Shown here: positions 23,884-34,673 of the stretch, piece after piece
How positions within the stretch are numbered: position 1 is the first letter of the stretch
How the letters are laid out: each line of letters starts with the position of its first letter
Source of the DNA: Limonium bicolor
Taxonomy: Eukaryota > Streptophyta > Magnoliopsida > Caryophyllales > Plumbaginaceae
Assembly: GCA_023374045.1 (NCBI GenBank)
Contig: CM041777.1
Coordinates: 106,284,046 to 106,348,045, forward strand
Direction: 5' to 3'
DNA: 64,000 nt
Program-made: the position numbers and the translations under genes
Notes under the pieces: generated by a model
What the model saw: the letters and a program-made list of their open reading frames with translations, nothing else
What the model was told of the DNA's origin: nothing
Databases searched by the model: none

Positions 23884-24633
23884 TGAAATACCCCTAAGCG
23901 TTATATAAATTAATCAAGGGTCAATCATTGAGTAATAGAGACTAATGCGCCCTAAAATGATCAAAGAATTATATAACCTCCAATATATTTATGCAATAAA
24001 TATGTATAGTCCAAAAGGTTATTAAACCTTACACAAATATTGGAGTAAGTGGGAGTAATTATAATGAGGAATTGAAAGATCCCATATACTAATCATCCTA
24101 ATTAATAGTAAATTAATTAAATGAAAGTGTTTATGAAAGGTAAATATCCTTAAAGAAGTAAAAAAGAACAATAGAATAAAAATGATCTAAAGAAGGTTTT
24201 AAAAAAAGTCTATTTAGCCATATCTTTACATTTAAATTAATGTACGTATAAGTTAAAAAAGGAAAGACCATCCCTAATCATGCGGTAATAAACATCAATG
24301 AAGGTTTCAAAAGGTTTACTAAACCTTGACATAAGGAAAACATTATGGGGAAAATAGAGAAATTACATGGCAATCATGATATTATATAATGTACATAATG
24401 TATAATGTACAAGGAAATACATAAAATAATAACAAAGACATTATTAAATGGTGACCACATGTAATTACACCAAATTATAACAAGATTAATATGTTAGTGG
24501 GGAGGAATTAAATAAAGAGAAGGGAGCACTTAAATAAATCAAATAAAGTGGAAATGGATTAAGACATATTATTTTTAAGTGGTAAACTAATACTCATATT
24601 AACTCCTTAATTAATAAGACGAAAAAATAATTA
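23884..24633 (+). mobile_element. LTR 5' fragment (TGAAATACCCC type)
   Basis: The conserved start TGAAATACCCC follows the repeat array directly at 23884. The AT-rich sequence downstream resembles the U3 of the other giant LTRs in style. No matching 3' terminus or second GGTAA target copy was found before 41041, so it is truncated or interrupted. The right limit is a guess. Confidence 0.55.
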
Positions 24634-24634
24634 C

Positions 24635-24982
24635 ATGGTGGCAAATATGCCACGTCTAGCTTCTCTTTTCTTTCTCTCCGCTCTCAGTAATTTTGCAAGC
24701 TTTACTAGCGAACAACAGAGCATTGCTCTACACCTTCTCATTCTTTCTGGTTCGAACCCTAAACAACAAACAAGGAATACATGTTATGCTCTTCTGTCAG
24801 TCTTCTTTCTCTTTTATTCTCGGCAATTCATGAACCAACTGGTGAATAAGGAACAACATTCTCCACTGCTGGACAAGGAGCATACCTGCGAGGCTGCGAC
24901 TGTCTTCAGTATGCTTTTGTGCCTGTACGCAGAAGAAAAATCAAAACTGGAACTGTTGTATCTCGCACACGAGATTGAGTAG
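24635..24982 (+). CDS. Unrecognised 115-aa open frame
   Basis: The frame opens at 24635 and encodes a leucine- and serine-rich protein with a possible hydrophobic N-terminal segment (about residues 8-22). I recognise no family. It lies just after the truncated LTR and before the copia element, where LTR transcripts of related elements would begin, so it may be chance coding in U5/R sequence. No homologous frame is seen in the other LTRs here. It is more likely spurious than a gene. Confidence 0.15.
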   Translation: MVANMPRLASLFFLSALSNFASFTSEQQSIALHLLILSGSNPKQQTRNTCYALLSVFFLFYSRQFMNQLVNKEQHSPLLDKEHTCEAATVFSMLLCLYAEEKSKLELLYLAHEIE

Positions 24983-25047
24983 GGGTTGAAGGCATTTCAT
25001 TCTAGAATCGACAATGAGGAACACCTCTCATACCAGATTGAACAAGG

Positions 25048-25312
25048 TGACGAGATTTGAGCAAACCGGATGTGTGAGCGATTTAGAAGGAAAATGAAGA
25101 AGGAGAGTTGAAGTAGTCTAGACTCTGCTGTTATTATTAAGGGTGGATTTTGAATACGTGTTATACAATGTTCTGTAGGTTCTCTTATATAGAGCTTTAC
25201 AGAAAGATAAAGAATGGAAAGTTTACTATAACTATATTCTACTATATCTTAATAAATGAAGATTATATCCTATAGTATTTGAGTAAAGGAAATAATCTAC
25301 CGTATCTTAACA
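25048..25312 (-). repeat. Copia 3' LTR
   Basis: On the minus strand it starts TGTTAAGATACGG and ends AAATCTCGTCA. It differs from the partner LTR at six sites. A minus-strand TATAAGAGAACC motif could be its TATA box. Confidence 0.95.
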
Positions 25313-25327
25313 TCCCCTCTCAAGTCC
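25313..25327 (-). other. Copia polypurine tract
   Basis: The minus strand reads GGACTTGAGAGGGGA directly before the 3' LTR. This is the usual plus-strand priming site. Confidence 0.85.
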
Positions 25328-25345
25328 TAGGATCTATTTCTATAG

Positions 25346-27662
25346 TCATAGAGACTTGTCGGTGATACGGGTAATTCCCATCCGATCGCACTGTTCTTGA
25401 TATTGCTTTCCAGTAGTGATCTTTGTCAACATGTCTGCTACTTGTTTCTTGGTTGATATATGTTCAACCTGTATCAAGCCTTCTTTAATCTTGTCACGGA
25501 CAAAATGAACATCAATTTTGATGTGCTTCGTCCTCTCGTGCAAGACAGGGTTCTTAGCGATGTATATCGCTGAAAGATTGTCACATTTTACTGGGATGGG
25601 AGATATAACATTCACTTCCAGTTCTGAAAGAAGTCGTGTTAGCCATGCAAGTTCACCAGTTACTTGCCGCATGGCACAGTACTCAGCCTCTGCAGTGGAA
25701 AGAGAAATGCTTGGTTGCTTTTTTGACTTCCAGGATATTGGTGTGTTCCCTAGCATGATATAAAAACCACTAACTGACCGCCTGGTATTTGGACAAGATG
25801 CCCAGTCGGAGTCACAAAAGGCTAGAAGTTTGAAGCTTGCAATCTTATTTAAAAAAATCTCATACCCAAGTGTCCCCTTCACATACCGCAAGACATGAAA
25901 AGCTGCCTTGAGATGTCCTTCACAAGGTTGCTGAAGGAATTGACTAAGAAGTTGAACACTATGGCAAAGATCGGGTCTACAGTGTGTCATGTAGTTCAGC
26001 TTTCCTACAAGTCTTCTATATATGGTTGGGTTCTTCAAGATTGTTCCTTCTGCCTGTAGAAGTTTCAATCCTGGCGGAAGAGGGCTAACGACCGATTTCG
26101 AATTGGTTATGTGAAACTCGTCAAGAAGCTCTTGGCCAAATTTTCTCTGTGTTATCACCATTCCATCTGTGGTTCTGTAGAACTCCATTCCGAGGAAATA
26201 ATGAAGTTGGCCTAGGTCTTTGATCTTGAATTCAGTGTCCAAGGCATGTTTGATGCTTCTTATCTCACCAACATTATTTCCACAAACCAGTATGTCATCG
26301 ACATATATTGACAGATATGTCGATTGACTGTCTTTCTTTTTGTAGAAGAGAGAGTAGTCATTGGGTTATTGATTATACCCTAGATGTATAAGGAATGCGC
26401 TTAGCCTTGAGTACCATTGTCGTGATGCTTGCTTAAGCCCGTACAATGATTTCTTGAGGCGACAAACTCTCCCTGCACTAGCTTCTTTATATCCTTTTGG
26501 AATCTGCATGTAAATCTCCTCATCAAGATTACCATGCAAGAATGCATTGTTGACGTCAAGCTGGTCAATAACCCATCCCCTCTTCACGACAATAGCTAAA
26601 ACCGTTCTTATTGTGGTCATCTTGACCACGGGAGAGAAGGTTTCGTCGTAGTCTAAACCAAATCGTTGGGTAAATCCCTTAACAACAAGACGAGCCTTAT
26701 ATCGCTCGAGACTTCCATCTGCCTTTGATTTTATTCGGTACACCCATTTGCATCCAATGGCCTTTTTTCCTTTAGGTAATTTAACAACCTCCCAAGTGTT
26801 ATTCTCATGGAGTGCTTGTAACTCTTGGTTCATGGCATCTACCCAATTCGGGTCCTTGCATGCTTCTTCATATGTTGTTGGTTCATTTGGAAGAGATGAG
26901 GTGCGAGGAATCTTGGCAGTAGATAGAGCAACATGTGATCCAATATCTGTGAGACTATCAATATCTTGGAACTTATGACTTTCTTCCTTTGGTTCTGCTT
27001 TGAAAATTCTACTCAGGAGAATGGCGGAAAAATGATCCTCTTCATCAGTATCATTGATGTTATCTTTGCTCATTTCATAATCCTTCATCCATGCAGGCTC
27101 ACGTCGTGTTCGTGATGATTGCCTTAACTGTACTGGCTCATGTGCTCCTGGTTCATTGTAATTCTCTTCCGGGAGGCTAGATTGGTTCACTGGATGCTGA
27201 TCTAAAGATTGTGAGATAGACACTTCTTCTTCATGGTTCGTGTGGTCTACCTCGTTAGGCATCTCTCTTCCTTCCTCATAGCTTAGAATTTCATCTTGAT
27301 CATCTTCAGAGGAACTCAAGTTTGGTACGTTGGGCTTGTCATCTGTACTGTGAACTGGGATTCTCTGCCTTAAAGGGTAAATATTGTCATAGAAGACCAC
27401 ATCACGTGAAATTATGATCTTGTGACTGTCAAGACACAGAAGTTTATGTGCCTTTTTGTGTGGTACTGGCCCAAGGTAGATACATGGGGTGGCTCTAGAA
27501 TCAAATTTGTGCTTGGTTGGGCTGAGATTGGTGCTATATGCCAGACATCCAAAAGGATGTAACTCTTTATAATTAGGTGGCTTGTTGTGAAGGACAGTGT
27601 ATGGAGATTTTCCTTGGAGAACGGTAGAGGGAAGTCGATTGATTATGTGTGCTGCCATGAGC
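25346..27662 (-). pseudogene. Copia pol 3' part: integrase C-end, reverse transcriptase, RNase H
   Basis: From 27662 downward the frame begins in the integrase core ([10 protein letters not shown]) and passes an acidic, Ser-rich linker. The RT starts near 26870 with [17 protein letters not shown], continues with KWVYRIK and [11 protein letters not shown], and has the catalytic YVDD at 26294-26305. RNase H follows with FCDSDWASCPNTRRSVSG, SLSTAEAEY and KHIKIDVHFVRD, ending at 25346. An in-frame TAA at 26366-26368 splits the RT just before the YVDD region, and the 5' side is cut by the CACTA insertion at 27663. The stop looks like a single substitution, since the reading frame is the same on both sides. 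The encoded enzyme would copy and insert the element, but this copy cannot. Confidence 0.92.
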
Positions 27663-27685
27663 ACACACTAGTAGAAAAAAGATTT

Positions 27686-28010
27686 TATAACACCGAGCTT
27701 ATAACACGGTTATCATGTTGCAGTGTTATAAAATCCTTTACAACACGGTTACAACCTTTAACCGTGTTAAAATATGTAAGAAAAATAAAATAACACTAAA
27801 AAAAAAGTTTTACAACACGGTTGTTGTTTACCCGTGTTATAATGTGTATTTATATAACACGGTTTTGTACTACCCGTGTTATAAGGTATGATTTTTATTG
27901 TACAGGATTCCGTGCATAATTTGTATATGCTTTACAATGCGGTTTATTTGTAACCGTGTTATATTACCCAGAATATAACACGGTCATATTCGAACCGTGT
28001 TATAAGCTTT
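27686..28010. repeat. CACTA left subterminal hairpin repeats
   Basis: Paired motifs AACACGGTT and AACCGTGTT recur 30-40 bp apart, for example at 27737-27770, 27815-27845, 27857-27885 and 27976-28008. Each pair can fold into a hairpin. In En/Spm, subterminal repeats bind the TNPA protein; that role is inferred here by position. Confidence 0.85.
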
Positions 28011-28264
28011 AATAAAATTTTACAAACCCTATTCTTTTCCCTCGTCAGTATTGTCGAAACGTCGAACAAACTGAAATTCTCATCTGCCTTCTCCTGAAGC
28101 TCTCAAATCGCCACCACATCCACCATCGTCTTTGTTTCCTTAACCGCCCCATTCGCCTCCGACAGAGCTTCCACCACCAACGCCATTTGCCGGCCGGGCA
28201 ACCTCCGCGGTTACAAGGTAAATGATAATCTGAAATTGCCCCAACAAGTCAATATTGTTGTAGT

Positions 28265-31200
28265 ATGGATGGCCCTTTACCGGTGACGGTGAGCCTGGCG
28301 TCGTCGTCTAGGAAGTCAGAAAGGATATCTGGCGGTAGATCGAAATCACACGGTTCTTCTCAGTCAAATGCCACCGCGACGCTACTATTGGCGTTTCTTT
28401 CTTGCCTCGTTTGGCTCTATGTTGCTGGCAGGTTGGTCTCTTGCACTCTCTCCTTATTTTTCTCTGATTTCTAGTCCGTTACAGTTTTTCTTAAGAGTTA
28501 GTTTTGTTGGATTTGAATTTTGATCTGCTTGTTGATGGTCATTGGTTGTGTTCTGGAGTATTGGTAGTTAATCATTGATGGGTGTGTAATCCGTATCGTG
28601 TTTTACGGCGATATTATATTCTATTGTTCTTCTTAATTTCATGGAGGGAAATTTGTTCTCATGTTTGGCGTGATCCGGTATCGAAATATTATTCAATTAC
28701 GATACGTTGCTAAATTAATTTTTTCTTTTAGGTTAAATTTCCCGGGACGTGACTAGGGAATATTTGAATCTTCTACGGATTGATCTAGGCGGCTTTTTTT
28801 TGTTATGGAGGTGGTAGATAATTAAATTTTCGAATGTAAGACGGGGAAAGTAACTTCACTGAGTCTGATCCTGATGTATTTCCTGCTGCCTTCTAGGTTA
28901 TGGCAAGATGCAGAAAATAGGAAATTACTTGCTAACCTTCTTCAGAAAAATCTGGCTGAGGTTTGATTCTCTATTTCTATCTCGTTTCAGAACAATTATG
29001 AAGTATTTCCTTATCAAGCAGCGATTTAATAAGGGTTTAGATGTGTGTGTTATGCCTTTAGGGTCTTCATTTATATCTTACTATTTTTGTCGCAGAGGCC
29101 AAAAGTTCTTACAGTTGAAGATAAGCTAATGATTCTGGGATGCAAGTAATGTTCCTCTCTCTCTCCCCCCTGATTATCCATCTTGCTATTTAAAATGTGT
29201 TATTCTCAGTGTTGATTCATGTAGCTACGTACGTGGCCAAGTTAATTGGTAGAATAGGCACTCGGTCAATAGAGAAAATAGCTATTTCAATCTGCATCGT
29301 CTCACATGAGTGGTTATTTGTAGGGACCTACAGAGAAGGATTGTAGAGGTGGAGATGGACCTTGCATTTGCAAAAAGTCAAGGTTACCTCCGGAATCAGT
29401 CAAAGCAATCTAGGAAGAAGCTTCTTGCTGTTATTGGAGTCTATACTGGTTTTGGAAGTCGTTTGAGGCGGAACATATTTAGAGGGTCTTGGATGCCTAC
29501 AGGTCTGTTCTCTTGTACCTAATCTCATGAAATTTAAGTGGATTGTATATTCTTTTTGTTTCCCCATATCTGGTGATGGAAATAAACTAGTACTACCTCC
29601 GTCCCTAATTGACCTTCTTGTTTGCTTTTTGGCACGTTTTTCCACTTCAATATTAAACATATAAGATAAATAATTTTATAAAACAAATTTCTACAACATA
29701 TAGTTTTTCATTTAAGGTTTCCATTGCAATACTTAGATTTATAAAATTATATTATCTTCTATGTTAAATATTGAAGTCAAACGACACGCTTAAATAGTAA
29801 AGGGGAAGGTCAATTGGGGACGGAGGGAGTATATTATGTTGATGGATATTGTTGTTGAAGTGCTTCCTTCTTTGTTTTAACCTTCTTTTTTCTTTTTTCT
29901 CTTGTCACTCATTGGACCTTTTGTACTAATGGCACTCTATGTGATTTGCACAGGTGAAAAATTAAGAAAACTTGAAGAAAGTGGAGTGGTCATACGATTT
30001 ATAATTGGTCGAAGGTTCTTTTTTTCATAATTGATTTTTCTTCCCACTTTGTTATTGGCTTCATTCTCTCACATCACAGTCAGTCCTGGCCATATTACCA
30101 GGAATTTTAACTAGTAGTTCTTTTCAGCTACTGGAGTGTTCTGTGTTAACCTTTCCATATTTGGTTTCAATCTACTGCAGCCCTAACCGTGGTGATAGCT
30201 TGGATCGCAATATTGATGAGGAAAATCGGAAAACTAAAGATTTCTTGATTCTTGTAAGTTGGATAAGATCCGTTGAATCAGTTATATAAAATTAGTGCAT
30301 CTGAAGTCTAATATCTGTTGACATAAGCTTGAAGACAAACACCTCATTGTGCTTTCGGTCTAGATATTGGCACTTCCTCATCTGCTAATCCTGGAATATG
30401 AGCTCGTGCTTTTGTTAGCCTACTCAGTTCATGGCACATGTCCATCATGGAGGTGTAAAGTAGTACATCTTTTATCCATATAATAATAGGTTGTATATGG
30501 AGTTAGGTTCATTTCTTTATGCACATTGATCGAAGACCATTAGGGTACTCATTACTTCAGCTCCAAATACTCTCTGATAGGAGATGAAGTTGAGTTGACC
30601 CTAGTAGTCTCGAATGATACACGAGCCTTGTTTATCTTCCGCTTAATTTCTAGAGTTGTTATTGCTGTCATATCTTGATGCCATTGACTGCATGATGGAC
30701 ATCATTTATCTCATCATTATCATTGTGAAGGATGCTATTGTTATTTGTTGCGTTATGATTTTATGGGGAGACATTTTTACATTCCCGTGTTTGTTAACCA
30801 AGACCGGTCTCCTGTATGTAGCTTCCTACTGTCAGCTCCATATTACCGAAACATCAGTCAGTATCATGCTATGTTTATTATGAAATAATTCTGTTTTAAT
30901 TATGTCACTTCCAAGTTAATTTCATAATGTTAGCTGCATAATTAACCCGCTGATGAGCAATTGTTGTCACTGTGCTTATAGAAGGTCATGAGGAGGCAGA
31001 GGAAGAGTTGCCCAAAAAAGCAAAATTCTTCTTCAGCACAGCTGTTCAGAATTGGGATGCTCAATTTTATGTCAAAGTTGATGATAGCATTAATCTTGAT
31101 TTAGGTACCAGGGGGAACTATGATCTAGTGTTGTTCTTCTGTTATTTATTAAAATATAAGTGTTGCTCTAGTTGTTGAATATTCCGATAGCTATGATGCA

Positions 31201-32243
31201 TATTGTTATTTGTGGTACAGATAATTTGATCACAATGCTTGAGAGCCGTCGTTCTCAAGACAATGCATATGTTGGATGTATGAAGTCTGGAGATGTGATC
31301 TCGGAAGAGTAAGTTTCCCAACTGACACAGCATCAGTGCAGCTTAAATTACATTGCCTTTTTGTGGCATGCCTAGTTCCTTCCTAGTATCAGTTGATATA
31401 AAGCTTTTTATGGCCGTTTCTAGCCATGGGCTCTGTGCTCCTGCTTATAAAACTCTGCATCTTTTGATCCTTAATTGTTTTTGGAGTTTTCTATAGCTAT
31501 TGCAGTTATACATAGGCCTCTGTAAAAGGTTTCATTTGTTGGCATTCTATACGCATATCATTGGGACACATTCTACCTGAACTGTTGCTCTCCTTATTTA
31601 GCTCTGACTTCTTCTGTTCTGTTGAACACTGCATCAGCTATATCTGACTACCGAATAAACTATGGCAGGGGGAAGCAGTGGTATGAACCTGAATGGTGGA
31701 AATTTGGAGATAAGAAGTCGTAAGTTTCTGTGATTGCTGATGCGGTATGGAAAATTTTCCAATATTGTTACTTCCTCCACACAACATTGAGTTATATATT
31801 TTTACATGGGCATTCTATTTACCATGTCATCTATTGCTGACTGACTGTTGGACCATTTCTCTCTTCTTTTTGAAAATTTAAGTTAATGCTTGATGAAAGG
31901 AAATATACATTCGGTCAAATCCAAACTTCTAAGCCATGTGATGAACTCTCAGTTTTTCTTGCTTCAAGATACTGGCACATCTTTAGTTTTTAGTTCATAA
32001 TGCATATCAACTTTTGAGATGCAGTGTTGTGTAGGCAAAAAAGTTCTCTAACTGTATCTACACGGACTCATGTCATACCTTCTTAATTTTTGTTTCCTGC
32101 TCAAAATTCTATAACCACAGGGTTTCATCTGCACAGGTTGTTTATCTAAGGACACATTTGTGTATTAACTTGACTTCCATTTGTTTGTTTGATTATGTTT
32201 GATCTTTATCAGGTACTTCCGGCATACAGGCGGCTCACTTTTG
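28265..32243 (+). pseudogene. HPGT: Captured GT31 hydroxyproline O-galactosyltransferase gene copy
   Basis: Exons: 28265-28431, 28897-28960, 29096-29145, 29324-29502, 29954-30014, 30181-30253, 30982-31104, 31221-31308, 31669-31719, and 32213 to about 32243. All introns are GT/AG. Exon 1 encodes a short basic tail and one membrane anchor (TLLLAFLSCLVWLYVAG), the type II layout of Golgi HPGT enzymes. Then follow [14 protein letters not shown] and [24 protein letters not shown] has the metal-binding Asp pair, and QWYEPEWWKFGDKKS and YFRHTGGSLL complete the recognisable part. HPGTs add the first galactose to hydroxyproline of arabinogalactan proteins. The C-terminal catalytic part is missing. The exon 6/7 junction is one base short in phase, as if a G had been lost at the donor, so a full product is unlikely. 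A Stowaway lies in intron 4. Confidence 0.85.
29593..29829. mobile_element. Stowaway MITE inside captured intron
   Basis: Near-perfect inverted repeats (CTACCTCCGTCCCTAATTGA and its inverted counterpart) are bounded by TA (29591-29592 and 29830-29831), typical of Stowaway. It lies in the intron between exons 4 and 5 of the captured gene. It may have been carried along or inserted later. Confidence 0.9.
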
Positions 32244-32980
32244 AGATGTGGCTATTTTGTGATGAGGTACATGTATGACTTCTGCACCAACATACACCTC
32301 AATTTTACTAGAAGTGATGACGCGGTACGTGGTATTATGTTATTTGTTTATAGTTTAGTTTTTGTTTGTTACGATTTGCTCGATACTTCACACATGAGTT
32401 TACTTATGGCTGTTTGGTTTCTGATTATGTTCTCCTAATTAAAAAGTATTTTTAGCACTAAAAAGTAATCTTCTGCATTTGTCACTGTTTAGGAAAATAC
32501 AAGACTTTCATCACTGATTTCAGTTTATATTTTCACAAATCTACTGAAAACACCCTCAAATACCCATAGTCCAGCTATTATTTGACCATTTCACTCATAT
32601 ACTACTATGCTACTTATGATTAAGGAACACTTCTTAGATATCAATCTTGTTCTAATATCTCTATTGTTTCATATATTAGGTATATGAATACTTTCACAAT
32701 GTTGGTTGTACTTACACTACGAAGGATCTTGACTTCGTGAGAGAAGAATTGGCACAGTATTTAATGACAATATTTTATTACACAGCTCTAGCGGGCAGGT
32801 ATGTAAAGTGTAGTACTATTTTTGTTTATTTCTTCAACACTTATTAACTATATAAACTTGTTTTAATATTTCTATTGTTTTTAAATATTAGGCGTATGAC
32901 TGGTTTGACAATCTTGTGGACAACAACACTTAGAAGGAAGTGGACATTATAAAAGAGGAACTGCCACTTTTGGATTGCTC
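32244..32980 (+). pseudogene. Ulp1-like cysteine protease fragment, fused to the GT31 copy
   Basis: Immediately after the GT31 residues GGSLL in the same exon, the frame changes character to RCGYFVMRYMYDF. This resembles the C-terminal catalytic-Cys motif (CGYYVMRYM) of the Ulp1/SENP-like proteases carried by many plant CACTA and MULE elements. Exon pieces are 32244-32324 and 32680-32798. The second encodes KDLDFVREELAQYL, like the Ulp1 C-terminal helix region. A further similar exon starting about 32890 encodes KEVDIIKEEL. The His and Asp catalytic regions are absent, so no protease activity is expected. The family assignment rests on short motifs. Confidence 0.55.
32642..32972 (+). repeat. 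Tandem duplication of an intron end plus exon
   Basis: The segment from about 32646 (CTTGTTCTAATATCTCTATTG) through the 32680 exon is repeated in diverged form from about 32855 (CTTGTTTTAATATTTCTATTG), about 210 bp away. The second copy contains an ATTAGGCGTATGAC acceptor. Both encode a similar K-[DE]-x-D-[FI]-[VI]-[RK]-EEL segment, but the second has a stop in that frame. Confidence 0.65.
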
Positions 32981-33199
32981 TTAGTATAGAGTAGGTGGTA
33001 ATTCTTTTTGTAGTACTTGTACAAGAGATCGATTGCCGAATTTGGTGAATGTTACAAAGTGTATATATATGGCAAATGAATTCAGTGGCTCTTTTGAAAG
33101 CTGGTGTGGTTGTACACATTGAATGTGTCATGTGTAATAGACAGGATTGATTGTTAATTGTAGGTTGTGAAGCAGTATAACAAAACAGAAAAAATATTT

Positions 33200-33660
33200 T
33201 TTAAAAAAACAAGATTTATAACACGGTTGTATATATAACCGTGTTATAAAATAACTTCGTATTATTGCGGGAAACCACTTTATAACATGGTTTTTCATGT
33301 AACTGTGTTGTAAAACTAGACTTTATAACACGGTTTTAAGAATGAACCTTGTTATAAAACGACTTGAATCTTTATGGGAAAAGGTTTTATAACACGGTTT
33401 TCTTAAAAAACCGAGTTGTAAAATTGGCTTTATAACACGGTTGATAGGAAGAACCGTGTTATAAAACTATTTTGGCGCAAAAAAAGTAGCGTGGTTAGCA
33501 CATTTATAACACGGTTTGGGAATAAAAAACCGTGTTGTAAAACCTGTATATAACACAGTTATCAACCGTGTTGTAAAATCAAGAACAATATACGACCGCA
33601 GCATATAACACGTTTGCTAACCGTGTTATATACAGGAAAACAACCGTGTTATAAAACGTT
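33200..33660. repeat. CACTA right subterminal hairpin repeats
   Basis: Eight or nine pairs of ATAACACGGTT and AACCGTGTTATAA occur about every 50 bp (near 33211, 33277, 33325, 33393, 33431, 33503, 33550 and 33604). They mirror the left end. Several pairs have drifted at one arm only. Confidence 0.88.
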
Positions 33661-33676
33661 TTTTCCACTAGTGACA

Positions 33677-34673
33677 CATTCCCCCCAAAAAGATAAGTCT
33701 ACCCCTGATTGGAAAAACAAGGCTCGAGCGGTTTCTAGTAAGTATCTATGCCGTCTCTCGACTACCCCGTTTTGTTGCGGAGTGTAGGCACATGAGCTTT
33801 CATGAATGATTCCATGATCTGTCAAAAAACTTATTCCGCTTGGGATAACCCAAGTTCCTTGGCGTTATCAGTGCGGATTTTCTTGACCTTGACTTCAAAT
33901 TGTTTTTCTATTAATTTAATAAAATCTTCCACCATTTTCCATGCTTCTGATTTATTACTTATCAGATTTATCCATGTGGAGCGACTTTTGTCGTCAACTA
34001 TAGTTAAAAAGTATCGGAATCCATCATGGGTGTTGACTCGAAATGGACCCCAAACGTCTATATGCAACAATTCAAAAAGATTATCTGATTTTATTACAGA
34101 TTTAGGAAAAACTAGACGTTGTCCTCTTGCCCGATGACAAATATCACAAACAAAAGCATCCAGCACATCTGCCTTCTTCACTAACCCCATATCGACTAAC
34201 TTTCTAGTGGGGGCATGCCCCATTTTGTGGTGCCAATCCATAACAGTAAAACTAAAAGAAAATTTTGTTTTGTTGTTTTTGGTAAGCTCTTTCTTTTTCT
34301 CGAACCATCTTCTGAGCTTGTTCAAGTCTAGCAGATACAGCCCACTTCGTTCGACACCAACTGTTTCAATCGTCCTCGTAGAGAGGTCATGCAACAAGCA
34401 ATGTTGATCAAAGAAGTTCAAAGAGCAATTTAGATCCTTAGTCAATTTACTGATAGACAGCAGATTGAATTTGAAGTCTCTGATATGAAGTACATTTTTT
34501 AGATAAAAAATGTCCATCAGTGGAAAATCGCCACTCTCAATTATTTCTTGTGTTTGACCATTTGGCAAGGTTACCCATCTAGTCTTTCTAAGCCTCTTTC
34601 TGTTTTTAAGTTGCAGTTTTCTACCAGTCATATGTTGAGTTGCACCAGAATCCAATATCCAGTAGTTTTTCAT
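33677..34673 (-). pseudogene. Copia pol 5' part: protease and integrase N-terminal/core
   Basis: The frame opens near 34673 with the aspartic protease motif WILDSGATQHMTG. Next comes the GAG-pre-integrase region and the HHCC zinc site (WHHKMGH...CDICH), then the integrase core from HIDVWGPFRV. The frame 34673-33831 ends in a stop after KELGLSQAE. Sequence from about 33830 to 33677 continues the integrase in another frame (TPQQNGVVERRHRYLLE), so a one-base indel lies near 33845. The coding sequence then runs into the CACTA right end and resumes in frame at 27662 beyond it. The encoded products would process and insert the element DNA. Confidence 0.9.

Larger units (their letters stand above)
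27666..33673. mobile_element. CACTA (En/Spm) transposon carrying a captured gene
   Basis: The ends are CACTAGTAGAAAAAA and the inverted CACTAGTGGAAAAAA. The inverted repeats extend about 28 bp with three mismatches. The 3-bp duplication ACA flanks it (27663-27665 and 33674-33676), as expected for CACTA elements. Subterminal zones (27686-28010 and 33200-33660) are packed with TATAACACGG motifs in both orientations. No transposase (TNPD-like) frame is present, so the element is non-autonomous. The cargo on the plus strand is a multi-exon GT31 glycosyltransferase copy joined to a Ulp1-like fragment. The transposon sits inside the copia integrase and is therefore younger than the copia insertion. 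Confidence 0.93.

Noticed and set aside
34621..34673. Programmed frameshift between copia gag and pol
   Set aside because: Plant copia elements normally use one frame and other indels are present in this copy, so a simple indel is more likely.
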